A stretch of DNA of 64,000 nucleotides from Alistipes provencensis (GTDB taxonomy: Bacteria > Bacteroidota > Bacteroidia > Bacteroidales > Rikenellaceae). The position numbers were made by a program, and so were the translations under genes. Below the pieces are notes generated by a model. It was not told the origin of the DNA. It saw nothing but the letters and a program-made list of their open reading frames with translations, and searched no databases. The stretch covers positions 496,001 to 560,000 of the forward strand of contig NZ_LT559262.1 in the NCBI RefSeq assembly GCF_900083545.1, read 5' to 3'. Positions 29,343 to 37,824 of this stretch are shown here, piece after piece. Each line of letters opens with the position of its first letter. The first letter of the stretch is position 1.

Positions 29343-30233
29343 TTACCAATAACAGCCCCCTTCAACTGTTCCGGCCCGTTCAGGGCGGTCTTCTGGACGA
29401 GGCGAAACAAAATATTCGTTAATGAACCGGTTCGTCTGCGGATTATCCACATAACGTTTTCCCTTGACGCCGAAAAGGAACTGTGTGACACCTCCCAAAT
29501 GGACAGCTTTACGCCCCATCCGCTTGATATGGGCTGCGAGCGGCATACCGTAGGCCCCACAACCGAGAAGTGCGATATCAAACTCTTTTTCGTCGATCAA
29601 AGCCTTCATATGAGCTAGGGCTTCGAACCAACTCGGAAAATCCACGGGATTGCCAGCTATTGACTGTACGGCCTTGATGGTCTCCAATTTCCCAAACACG
29701 GGAAGTGTAAGCGGATTTGCGAAAAGATTCGCCCTATTTCGCTCATACTGCTCGCGGATCGTCTCAGCAAACGGATGCACAACTAAGATCCGCTTGCCGG
29801 TCAACACCCGCGTCCAAGGCGAATCCTGATCGTAGAACCCATCGAGCGTGCGCTTGCTAACACGGGGGATATCGCCAATCCAACTGCGAAAGAACATCTC
29901 CTCGAACCGCCAGGTAATCAGCACATCCAACTCAGCAGTATCGGCTTTATACAATTCATAAAAACGGCGGATGTGCTCTCCATCCACCGGAAAAAAACCG
30001 GCAGAATTACCAAGATTCCGCCAGGTTCTTCTCTTCAATGGAAGAAGCCAGGGCTGCAATTTCTCATAGCAAAGCGTTTGCAATTCAACCGACCCGAACC
30101 GGGAGATCATACAAGGAGTGTCCGAACCGAGCAGGTCGGTCAGAACCCTTATCCCCTCTTCTTCCAAAAGCGGAGACGGACATCCCAACCTATAAATCCC
30201 CTGAAAAAACGAGCGAATCAGTTTATGTGCCAT
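29343..30233 (-). CDS. GT-D fold glycosyltransferase
   Basis: A 296-residue protein resembling the GT-D fold (DUF1792) family: an N-terminal ISRFGSVELQTLC segment, a central VVHPFAETIREQYERNR motif, and a C-terminal LLGCGAYGMPLAAHIKRMG followed by HLGGVTQFLFGVKG. Members transfer glucose or similar sugars in surface glycan synthesis. It is cytoplasmic, with no membrane helix. Donor and acceptor are not predictable. Confidence 0.75.
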   Translation of the reverse strand: MAHKLIRSFFQGIYRLGCPSPLLEEEGIRVLTDLLGSDTPCMISRFGSVELQTLCYEKLQPWLLPLKRRTWRNLGNSAGFFPVDGEHIRRFYELYKADTAELDVLITWRFEEMFFRSWIGDIPRVSKRTLDGFYDQDSPWTRVLTGKRILVVHPFAETIREQYERNRANLFANPLTLPVFGKLETIKAVQSIAGNPVDFPSWFEALAHMKALIDEKEFDIALLGCGAYGMPLAAHIKRMGRKAVHLGGVTQFLFGVKGKRYVDNPQTNRFINEYFVSPRPEDRPERAGTVEGGCYW

Positions 30234-30243
30234 AATCTACCAA

Positions 30244-31116
30244 TTATATAAGTATCCAACCTACCGGATAGATATCCGTGGAATCGGAGCCGTTCGTCCA
30301 CCGCGCAGGAGCCACAATGAACTTGTCCGGACGAGCATTCAACCAAGCGCCCCACCAACTGAACGAACTATTGGCGATAATACACCCTCTGGCCAGCGAC
30401 ATAAGTTGCATATCCCGATAGCTCTGCTGGCCTGTATTGAAGTCTATGAAATGCACATCAGCCCCTCGCAGTAGCGGAATGATGTGTTCCCGACACCAAT
30501 CCATATCGTTCGAAAAAATAAAGAACGCGGGAGTTTTTATCAGTCCGAAAACCTGTTCCAAAGCTTTCTGGTAATATTCGAGTGTGCATATCCCCGAAAA
30601 GTTTGCAGCCCCGACGTAATCACCTCTGCGAACATGAATAGCAACCGAATTCTGCTCCCTAAGCAATCGAGCTACATTCAAGTTCAACTGGTCGCAAAAT
30701 TCCGGAAAACGGAATACCTCAGCAACAGCTGCTGGACACTGCTCAAAATACCGGGGCGACTGCCAATATCCCTCGAAATAAAAGCTTCCCGACACCCCCA
30801 GTGCTTTCGAATCGTACCGGAATGCCTCCAGTTCGATATATTCGCTCCGTCGCACGGGCAACACCCGCCGGAGCGCGCGTGAAACCGTATAATGAGGAAT
30901 ATAATACGAGAGACGTGCAATCTGTCCTCTTCTGGCCGATGAGAGCTTTACATCAAAGACACGTTTCAGTTCAAAGCCCGTATGAAGCCGGTAGCCATTG
31001 AAATGCGAGGTATCAATCAACACCTCCTCTTCCGGGTTTCTGGCTTTAAGCGCCACTGCAAATGCATATTGAAACATCTGATTCCCGATGCCCCCGATAA
31101 TATTGACAATTTTCAC
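30244..31116 (-). CDS. alpha-1,2-fucosyltransferase (GT11)
   Basis: The 290-residue enzyme starts with IIGGIGNQMFQYAFAVALK, the GT11 opening motif, and contains VAIHVRRGDYVG, the GDP-fucose-binding motif of alpha-1,2-fucosyltransferases, plus ANSSFSWWGAWLN near the C-terminus. It probably adds L-fucose to a galactose-like sugar in the repeat unit, with GDP-fucose from gmd/fcl in the same operon. The product may resemble the host H antigen. Confidence 0.93.
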   Translation of the reverse strand: MKIVNIIGGIGNQMFQYAFAVALKARNPEEEVLIDTSHFNGYRLHTGFELKRVFDVKLSSARRGQIARLSYYIPHYTVSRALRRVLPVRRSEYIELEAFRYDSKALGVSGSFYFEGYWQSPRYFEQCPAAVAEVFRFPEFCDQLNLNVARLLREQNSVAIHVRRGDYVGAANFSGICTLEYYQKALEQVFGLIKTPAFFIFSNDMDWCREHIIPLLRGADVHFIDFNTGQQSYRDMQLMSLARGCIIANSSFSWWGAWLNARPDKFIVAPARWTNGSDSTDIYPVGWILI

Positions 31117-31129
31117 AAAACAATAGATT

Positions 31130-32431
31130 TCAATGGTTCAACAGATTATCCCAATGAGCGTTTTTCCGGAATCTAATACGGGAATTCGTCGCCCAAATCA
31201 AACAGATCATCCCTGGAATAAAATTCAAATAGATACTTCGAATAAATTGCGCCGTCTGATTTCTCATTGCCAATGTAGCACAGAATATAAGAAGGGCATA
31301 CATTGTTCTTCTGAACAAGACATTATCGGTTCTAACAAATAAAAGCCATATCCGAAGTAAAATATTCCATAAAATACCATTATATAAAAAGCCCATAAAA
31401 CCCATGAAATTATAGCCTTGTACAAAAAAGTGATAAGACCAGCCTACGCCTCTTTCCAAAGTTTCCCCTTTGACCCTTGCTACGATAGTATTGGTCAAAG
31501 GTGGATAGTGGACGCCTAAAATTGCATTACATACATTAGATTTAATGACTTCTACGGGATCTATCATATCATAATACATGGAAACAAACAATGTATGCGA
31601 AGGGGCATAATAATCTTGTAATAATATCTGTTCAGATATAGGTAATGCATTTGATCCAGCATTCAAGTCTGTTTGAAAAACCTTTTTTAAAGAAATACTT
31701 CCCTGAGTTCTTAATTGTAGGATGATCAACAGTCCATAGACTAACAAGCATCCTAATACGACAAATTTCAGAATCGTAGTTTTGCGGTTCCTCAATGAAA
31801 CGATAAAAGGAGAAAGCTCGATGCTCGCAATCGCTATGAAAAAATACAGGATGGAACTCCTAATACCGGCAGCCGATGCTACTTGAATAAAAAAAGTGAC
31901 ACAACATATCAGCAAAAGGATTTTAAATTTTGACGAACGATAATACCGGATTACCGCATATAATACAATAGTACTAATTGTAAAAAAATAAAACAACAAT
32001 GAAAACCAACTGGAGCCCATAGGATTTCCACTACCCCATGAAAATACAGACCGGTTTTTGTAAAAATATATTAACAAACAAACAAATAAAAATATCAGTC
32101 CAAAATAGAATCGAAACTCTTTTCTATACTTTACACGATAAACCTCATAAATAACTGTCTTTTTTAGTGGGAACATCCTATATATAAAGAATGCAGTAAC
32201 AAATGACAAAAACATAAATGCCCAATATCGATAGTATAATGCAGGACCGAAATAGGCTCCTATTCCCATGGACAAAATCGGGTAATATACATATCCAATC
32301 TGAGCAAAAATGGTATATATGTATAATATTAGAAAAGAAAAAGCATGTAGATCATCTCCTCGTTTTATCATATATTTTATACAATAAAACACAAAGAGAG
32401 TCAAGATAACCATTAAAATCCAAGGTGTCAT
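31130..32431 (-). CDS. O-antigen/capsule polymerase (Wzy-like)
   Basis: A 433-residue protein with about 11-12 transmembrane segments and a large polar loop in the second half (between residues 260 and 340), the general layout of Wzy polymerases, which join repeat units in the periplasm. Sequence is poorly conserved in this group, so the call rests on topology and place in the operon. It is strongly AT-rich compared with the flanking genes, as usual for polymerase genes acquired by exchange. Confidence 0.75.
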   Translation of the reverse strand: MTPWILMVILTLFVFYCIKYMIKRGDDLHAFSFLILYIYTIFAQIGYVYYPILSMGIGAYFGPALYYRYWAFMFLSFVTAFFIYRMFPLKKTVIYEVYRVKYRKEFRFYFGLIFLFVCLLIYFYKNRSVFSWGSGNPMGSSWFSLLFYFFTISTIVLYAVIRYYRSSKFKILLLICCVTFFIQVASAAGIRSSILYFFIAIASIELSPFIVSLRNRKTTILKFVVLGCLLVYGLLIILQLRTQGSISLKKVFQTDLNAGSNALPISEQILLQDYYAPSHTLFVSMYYDMIDPVEVIKSNVCNAILGVHYPPLTNTIVARVKGETLERGVGWSYHFFVQGYNFMGFMGFLYNGILWNILLRIWLLFVRTDNVLFRRTMYALLIFCATLAMRNQTAQFIRSIYLNFIPGMICLIWATNSRIRFRKNAHWDNLLNH

Positions 32432-32439
32432 TTCAATGG

Positions 32440-33234
32440 CTATACTTTAAATTTGAGTAAATACATAAAATGGCGTAAAAAACCCTTAAAAAACAATATC
32501 AGTCTCTCAAAGTTAGATTCGCATATTGTTTCTTCGCCTCTCAAGCGAGTCGCCCGAATTGCCTGCCGACGAAAATAATCATGCCCTTCCATATGTTCCC
32601 AACGAATTTTTATTCGCCCGGTATTCAGATATTTGTACACCAATGCGGAATAAACCGACTGGTCATGGCGGTTTTCAATAAAGCCTCGTAATTGCAGTCT
32701 GCGATCGGCAACAGGAACATCCATAACGAAATGCGGATATCTGAGAATCGTATCCTTCCATTCTAAAATAAAATCCATCACAAATTCCGATTTTCGAACC
32801 ATGATAACCGTAGCACAGCACTGACGCCGGGAAAGCCATGCCCCGTCACCGAAATAGTCGATGATCTCCCGACGCGTCCAACGGTCATTGCGCTGATCAA
32901 TCCGCAAGGCGCAAATATCGTATCGAGAGAGGGTGTCGAACCACACCCTCCAATCCCGCGAAGATTGTAACGAGCACCCGGCGTCGCAATAGACCAGAAA
33001 ATCCCCCTCATCCATCGCCTGCAAGGCATCAAAAATTATATCAGGCTTCCATATCCACAATCCCCCGCCCCGCTTTTCACGCATAGCAGGACAATTCAAA
33101 ATTGCCTCCGAAAGGTCTTCGGGAGCATAAGCCCTACAATCATCGAAAAGCTTCAGGCTTCGAGCTTCAGCCAAGATGCGCCGTTTGCTCGCAGCAAATT
33201 CGCCATCGCCATAGGTAATGAAGAATTTTTTCAT
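32440..33234 (-). CDS. glycosyltransferase of unassigned family
   Basis: A 264-residue cytoplasmic protein. GGGLWIWKPDIIFDAL is followed by GDFLVYCDAGC, a DxD-like motif typical of GT-A fold transferases; a conserved HDQSVYSALV segment further on fits the same fold. The specific family and sugar are not clear. Its start codon overlaps the flippase stop by 4 bp, showing translational coupling. Confidence 0.65.
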   Translation of the reverse strand: MKKFFITYGDGEFAASKRRILAEARSLKLFDDCRAYAPEDLSEAILNCPAMREKRGGGLWIWKPDIIFDALQAMDEGDFLVYCDAGCSLQSSRDWRVWFDTLSRYDICALRIDQRNDRWTRREIIDYFGDGAWLSRRQCCATVIMVRKSEFVMDFILEWKDTILRYPHFVMDVPVADRRLQLRGFIENRHDQSVYSALVYKYLNTGRIKIRWEHMEGHDYFRRQAIRATRLRGEETICESNFERLILFFKGFLRHFMYLLKFKV

Positions 33235-34778
33235 TCGTTACCGATTTTACAACCAAAGACAAGCTTACGAAGCCGATAACAGAGTGTTCTGTTAACCCAC
33301 ACGATCTCCTCGCTCCGTAACACTTTCACTAACAACAGATCGACTGTCGCCATATAGATCGTACCACATACTATAATCCGACCAATACCCCCCAAACCCC
33401 AAAGCAGAAGCCAGTCGACAACAACCGCCACCACACAACCGGCCATACAGACCACTATGTATTTGAAGATATCTAAGTAAAATGAATAATCGAAACAAGC
33501 ATATCGCATCCGCAGAAATACCAACGAGACGAGCGCGAAGAATAACAAACAGAAAAATTCGACCATGCCCACCTCCACAAAGGAGATGTGATCGGACAGT
33601 AATAACCGGACGCATACGAACAATATAGTGGCCCCCACCCCGATCACTGCCAGATGCACATACAATTTCGCCGAATAAAAAACAGTTCTTACCAGATTCA
33701 TGACAGCAATACACAAGCCGCCCAAAAAGTACCAAGGCATCACACTCGCCAGATTCTCAATATCACCCGCCCCAAATTTTCCCCGCTGTAACAATATTCG
33801 AAGCACTGGTTGCATATAGACGATCGTAAAGATACTGACCACCAAAATGAAGAGTACAGCCATCCGAACGGCCCGTTCAAAAGCGTCCAATGCGACACGG
33901 ATCCTGCGTAGATCTTTACTACTCAGCTCTTTCGCCAAATCGGGGAAAGAAACCGTTGCAAGCCCCATGCTTGCCGCCACGGAAAGAAAACCGCTGAAGC
34001 TATGAGCATAGCCTAGATACGACACTGCCCCCGGTGCCAGAATGCCTCCCCACTGATAGGCGATAAATCCGAACGCCGTGAACGGAAGCAGTGAAACGGT
34101 GATCAAGAGCATTCGCCCCGACAATTGCGAGATGCGCACATAATCGCGGCACACAGTACACAAGGTAGAATCGACTCTCTGACGGGCGGCGATGCGATAG
34201 ATGATGAACTGCACGATCGTAGCGGCAGTCATGCCCAATGCTACTGAAAGTACTCCGATACGGGGGCCGATCATCAGTACCGAGACAATAATAGCCATAT
34301 AGACCAACAGTGGAATCACTGAGATCAAGACAAAACGTTTGAAATAATTGTGGACACAGGCCCAAAAACCATTGACGAGCGAAAAACAAGTCGATGCCCA
34401 GAACAACAGACACAACCCAACCGCCAACGGATAAGTCTCTTCATTGAGCGCCCCGGGATAAATCCGATCAAGATTACAGTAAGTCAAGGTCCCTCCGACC
34501 AGCGAAAAAAGTAAACTAAAGAAGACCACACGTTTTCGGACAACCATAATGTAACCAGGTAGCCGTTTCGGCCCTATCTCTGCAAAGACCGGGATAAAAA
34601 CCGAAGCAAAGATCACGGGAGCTACACCGGTTATGATCGTCGGAATCGAGTGCAAAGCAAAAAAGAGGTCGATCTGGGGTCCCGCACCAAAATACTTGGC
34701 ATATAGCACTTGGCATAAAAAGCCCAAAATGCCGCTTAGAATGAAAAATAGGGTGATATAGAGAGACTTCTTCAACAT
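33231..34778 (-). CDS. MurJ-like lipid-linked oligosaccharide flippase
   Basis: A 515-residue polytopic protein with 13-14 helices of the MVF/MurJ fold: FFILSGILGFLCQVLYAKYFG, then FFALHSIPTIITGVAPVIFASVFIPVFAEI, the typical first two helices. Located in a capsule operon without a classic Wzx, it most likely moves the undecaprenyl-linked repeat unit to the periplasm rather than lipid II. It overlaps the next glycosyltransferase by 4 bp. Confidence 0.85.
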   Translation of the reverse strand: MLKKSLYITLFFILSGILGFLCQVLYAKYFGAGPQIDLFFALHSIPTIITGVAPVIFASVFIPVFAEIGPKRLPGYIMVVRKRVVFFSLLFSLVGGTLTYCNLDRIYPGALNEETYPLAVGLCLLFWASTCFSLVNGFWACVHNYFKRFVLISVIPLLVYMAIIVSVLMIGPRIGVLSVALGMTAATIVQFIIYRIAARQRVDSTLCTVCRDYVRISQLSGRMLLITVSLLPFTAFGFIAYQWGGILAPGAVSYLGYAHSFSGFLSVAASMGLATVSFPDLAKELSSKDLRRIRVALDAFERAVRMAVLFILVVSIFTIVYMQPVLRILLQRGKFGAGDIENLASVMPWYFLGGLCIAVMNLVRTVFYSAKLYVHLAVIGVGATILFVCVRLLLSDHISFVEVGMVEFFCLLFFALVSLVFLRMRYACFDYSFYLDIFKYIVVCMAGCVVAVVVDWLLLWGLGGIGRIIVCGTIYMATVDLLLVKVLRSEEIVWVNRTLCYRLRKLVFGCKIGNE

Positions 34779-34783
34779 GGTGC

Positions 34784-36739
34784 CTAAACCTCGGTTTTCC
34801 GGTTATCGTATGCTTCGAATACAGAATTTTTTGATTTGAACTCCGGCACGGTCCGCTTCATCAGGCGGATCATGTCCGGGATGTTCACGGAACGCGACAG
34901 CGTCTCGAGTTCCTCGGCGACCTCCTGAGCTTCGCCATAGTCGTATTCCCGAACCTTCGCAATTCGGATGCGGTCGTGGGGCGTCGGAAGCGTGTTCTCC
35001 TTGTTCGACAGCACCTCCTCGTAGAGTTTCTCACCCGGCCGCAGGCCCGTATATTCGATTTTGATATCCCGTTCGGGCTCGAAGCCCGCCAACTCGATCA
35101 TCCGCCGGGCCAGGTGGGCAATCTTCACCGAAACGCCCATGTCGAAGACGAAAATCTCGTTGCCCCCGGACATCGTGGCCGCCTCCATCACCAGCCGGCA
35201 GGCCTCCGGGATCGTCATAAAGAAACGCGTGATATCCGGGTGTGTAACCGTCACCGGACCGCCCTTGGCAATCTGCTCCCGGAAACGCGGAATCACCGAA
35301 CCGTTCGACCCCAACACATTCCCGAAACGCGTCGTCACGAATTTTGTCTTGCCTTTCGTTACGCCCTGCTCGATCGACAGCCCCAACGACTGCACATAAA
35401 TCTCCGCAAGGCGTTTCGTGCAACCCATCACATTCGTCGGGTTCACTGCCTTGTCCGTCGAGATCATCACCATCTTCTCCACATCGTACGCCAGACACTT
35501 GTCCGCCACGTTGCGCGTTCCGGCAACATTCACCAGCACGGCCTCGCAGGGATTTTCCTCCATCAGCGGAACGTGCTTGTACGCCGCGGCGTGAAATACC
35601 ACCTGGGGACGGTAGGTCCGGAATGCAAAATCCAGACGCCGTTCGATGCGGATATCCCCGATAACCGGTTCGAAATGCAACTCCGGATAACGCTCCTCCA
35701 GTTCCAACCGCAGGTTGTGCATCGGGGTCTCCCCGTTGTCGAACAGGATCAGTTCCTTCACCCCGAACGTCGCCAACTGACGGCACAGCTCCGAGCCGAT
35801 CGATCCGGCGGCACCCGTCACAAGCACCGTCTTACCCGCGAAGTTGGCCTCGATCTCCGACATCGAAATCTCGATCTCGGGGCGTCCCAGCAGGTCTTCG
35901 ATCTTGATCTCGCGGATCGACTGCTTCATGATCTTGCCGTCGATGACCTCGTCGATCGGCGGCGATATCAGCACCTTGACGCCTTTTTCTGCGCAGTAAT
36001 TGATCAGGCGCTCCTGCTCCTCCTGCGCATCGTCGTTCGTGGCGAACAGCACGGCATCGATATCGAAACGGTCGCGCAGGTACTCCATGCTTCCGGCATC
36101 CTCGAAATAGTAGACCGGACAGTCCGCGACCGTATGGTTCCGCAGGCGCTTACCGTATGTCAGGAACCCCGCCACGCGATAGTGGGGCGAGTTCTGCAGC
36201 CGCGGAACCAGCGACACCGACTTGTCGCCCGTGCCGTAAACCAGCACCCGGCTGCAGTTGTCGCGGCGCGTCTGCTTCAGCTTGATCAGGTCGTAGACAA
36301 CGATCATGCAGAGGCGCAGGCCCAGCAGCAGGAACAGGGTGACCAGGGCATCCAGCAGGAAGCCCAGGGAGATTGCCGTAAACGGCGGATATGGTTTTTG
36401 GGGAAGGAGCAGGACATAGCCGAACAGCAGGATGTCCTTGAAGAGAACCGCGGCGCCGAGTTTCCAGATCTCACGCAGCGTTGAGTGGCGGATGATGCTC
36501 CGGAACGTGCGGAAAAGGACGAACGGAACGACACTCAGCACACACGAACCCGCCAGCAGCCACAGGCCGTACCAGAAGGTAAAGACCGGGTTCGGAAAAA
36601 GACCGCGTATCAGCAAATACGCAATAAAGGTGGAAAAGACCGAAACGCACGTGTCGATAACGAGAATCAACCACGACGAAAAATAGCGTGACGACAGGTA
36701 CTTTTCAGCACCCAGCCGTGACAGCAGGCGGTAAAGCAT
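34784..36739 (-). CDS. CapD/WbpM-type UDP-sugar 4,6-dehydratase
   Basis: A 651-residue membrane enzyme. The N-terminus has four hydrophobic helices, followed by a CoA-binding-like Rossmann domain (LVYGTGDKSVSLVPRL) and a C-terminal SDR domain with VTGAAGSIGSELCRQ and the STDKAVNPTNVMGCTKR motif in which the usual catalytic Tyr is replaced by Met, as in WbpM/FlaA1. It converts UDP-GlcNAc to a 4-keto-6-deoxy sugar. It probably supplies the DegT aminotransferase in this operon. Confidence 0.92.
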   Translation of the reverse strand: MLYRLLSRLGAEKYLSSRYFSSWLILVIDTCVSVFSTFIAYLLIRGLFPNPVFTFWYGLWLLAGSCVLSVVPFVLFRTFRSIIRHSTLREIWKLGAAVLFKDILLFGYVLLLPQKPYPPFTAISLGFLLDALVTLFLLLGLRLCMIVVYDLIKLKQTRRDNCSRVLVYGTGDKSVSLVPRLQNSPHYRVAGFLTYGKRLRNHTVADCPVYYFEDAGSMEYLRDRFDIDAVLFATNDDAQEEQERLINYCAEKGVKVLISPPIDEVIDGKIMKQSIREIKIEDLLGRPEIEISMSEIEANFAGKTVLVTGAAGSIGSELCRQLATFGVKELILFDNGETPMHNLRLELEERYPELHFEPVIGDIRIERRLDFAFRTYRPQVVFHAAAYKHVPLMEENPCEAVLVNVAGTRNVADKCLAYDVEKMVMISTDKAVNPTNVMGCTKRLAEIYVQSLGLSIEQGVTKGKTKFVTTRFGNVLGSNGSVIPRFREQIAKGGPVTVTHPDITRFFMTIPEACRLVMEAATMSGGNEIFVFDMGVSVKIAHLARRMIELAGFEPERDIKIEYTGLRPGEKLYEEVLSNKENTLPTPHDRIRIAKVREYDYGEAQEVAEELETLSRSVNIPDMIRLMKRTVPEFKSKNSVFEAYDNRKTEV

Positions 36740-36845
36740 TAGAGAGGTGAATTATAGCTCCGGAACGTTGGAGGGCAACTACCCGGAAACCGGTAAAAAC
36801 CGCGCAACCCAAGGAAAATCCATGGCGGTCCTTACTGTTTGAAAT

Positions 36846-36880
36846 TACGAAGGCGGTCGGAACACCCCGTTGCCTTCGTA
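36846..36880 (-). other. hairpin between upxY and capD
   Basis: TACGAAGGC / GCCTTCGTA with a 17-base loop in the untranslated gap between the first two capsule genes. There is no T tail, so it is not a simple terminator. Confidence 0.6.
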
Positions 36881-36911
36881 TTAAAATATCGGATTAATCG
36901 TATTTCAGATA

Positions 36912-36939
36912 CCCCGGCGCGGCAGACGGCCGTCCGGGG
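36912..36939 (-). other. GC-rich hairpin after upxY
   Basis: CCCCGG / CCGGGG with GC-rich inner pairing, starting 15 bp after the upxY stop. It may be a pause or attenuation site. Confidence 0.5.
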
Positions 36940-36954
36940 AAAGCGGATTTTGTT

Positions 36955-37521
36955 TCAGGCGATCTTCTCCAGGAAACACCCCGGAATATAAGTCGTCGCC
37001 ACGGCTACGACGCCTTCGATCGAGACGATCAGGCGCCGGTTGCCCTTGATGCGTTTGATATACCCTTCAGCCCCCTTGAAAGGCCCCTCCGTGACGCGCA
37101 CCCGGTCGCCCGAACGCAGGTCCGAAGGCTCTTCGCCGAGGTATTCCAGCCCGGGATCGTCGGTCGAGGTGACCAGCATGAAAACGTTCATCTCGAGGTC
37201 GGAAATGACAGCCGGTTTCCGGGTGTCCCGGTCGAAATAGGTCATCAGGGGAGTCGTGTTCTTCAGCCGCTTGGTCAATTCGAGTACATATTGCTCGGGC
37301 CCGCGAACGAACATCAGCGACGAAACGGCCGGCTCGCGCCGCCGGATGGTCCGCCCGCCGACGGTCGTTTCCACGCAGCGCAGCGGAATATAGCTCTTCA
37401 CCCCGTCCTGTGCGAGAAATCTTTCGACCTCGAACACCCGGTTGTAAAAAACTTTCAGTGCATACCAGTGTTCTTCGTCGCCGTGCTGATCGAACATAGT
37501 TGATAAAAGGGCATACTCCAT
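36955..37521 (-). CDS. upxY: UpxY-family transcription antiterminator (NusG paralogue)
   Basis: A 188-residue NusG-like factor. The N-terminal NGN domain begins HWYALKVFYNRVFEVERFL, and the C-terminal KOW domain contains GDRVRVTEGPFKGAEGYIKRI. In Bacteroides each capsule locus begins with such a gene, and the protein lets RNA polymerase read through its own locus from the leader. Here it is the first gene of the capsule operon. No UpxZ, the usual inhibitor partner, follows it. Confidence 0.92.
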   Translation of the reverse strand: MEYALLSTMFDQHGDEEHWYALKVFYNRVFEVERFLAQDGVKSYIPLRCVETTVGGRTIRRREPAVSSLMFVRGPEQYVLELTKRLKNTTPLMTYFDRDTRKPAVISDLEMNVFMLVTSTDDPGLEYLGEEPSDLRSGDRVRVTEGPFKGAEGYIKRIKGNRRLIVSIEGVVAVATTYIPGCFLEKIA

Positions 37522-37680
37522 AATCCCCCGCAGATAATAAATCCGTCATCCGACACGATTATTCTACGAGGCAATCGGGGGTTGGCCGCTGAAACTCCGG
37601 CTCTCGGTCACCTTTGCTTCTGAACCAGAAGCGATGCCGAACCCCTGTAAATGAATAGCCTCTGTGCAAGAGGCATTTTT
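37522..37680 (-). promoter_or_regulatory. structured 5' leader of the capsule operon
   Basis: About 160 nt between the likely start of transcription and upxY can fold into an ordered structure. A hairpin lies at the very 5' end (GCCTCT/AGAGGC, 37658-37674). An outer stem pairs 37636-37645 with 37578-37586 (GGGGTT/AACCCC plus three pairs) and encloses a GCTTCTG/CAGAAGC hairpin (37616-37632). UpxY proteins of Bacteroides act on leaders of this kind, so it may be the loading site. Confidence 0.6.
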
Positions 37681-37686
37681 ACTACA

Positions 37687-37718
37687 CAAAAGTATGGATT
37701 ATTGCCCGAATAACCAAA
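37687..37718 (-). promoter_or_regulatory. promoter of the capsule operon
   Basis: Minus strand: -33 TTTG (37715-37718), a 20-bp spacer, and -7 TACTTTTG (37687-37694), both full matches. No clear inverted repeats flank it, so invertible control is not evident here. Confidence 0.8.
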
Positions 37719-37772
37719 TATTTCCATTCAAATATTCTCCCCAAGAAACTATTCCGACCATATCGACAACAA

Positions 37773-37809
37773 AAAAGGCCGACCGGCAAAAAATGTCGGT
37801 CGGCCTTTT
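37773..37809. terminator. bidirectional terminator before the capsule promoter
   Basis: Sixteen-base arms with one G-T pair (AAAAGGCCGACCGGCA and its partner) around an A5 loop. It ends the chimeric gene upstream and insulates the capsule promoter. Confidence 0.9.
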
Positions 37810-37824
37810 CATCCGTACTGCAGT

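Noticed and set aside
37680..37775. invertible capsule promoter
   Set aside because: No inverted repeats of useful length flank the promoter boxes; only a weak GAATA/TATTC symmetry is present.
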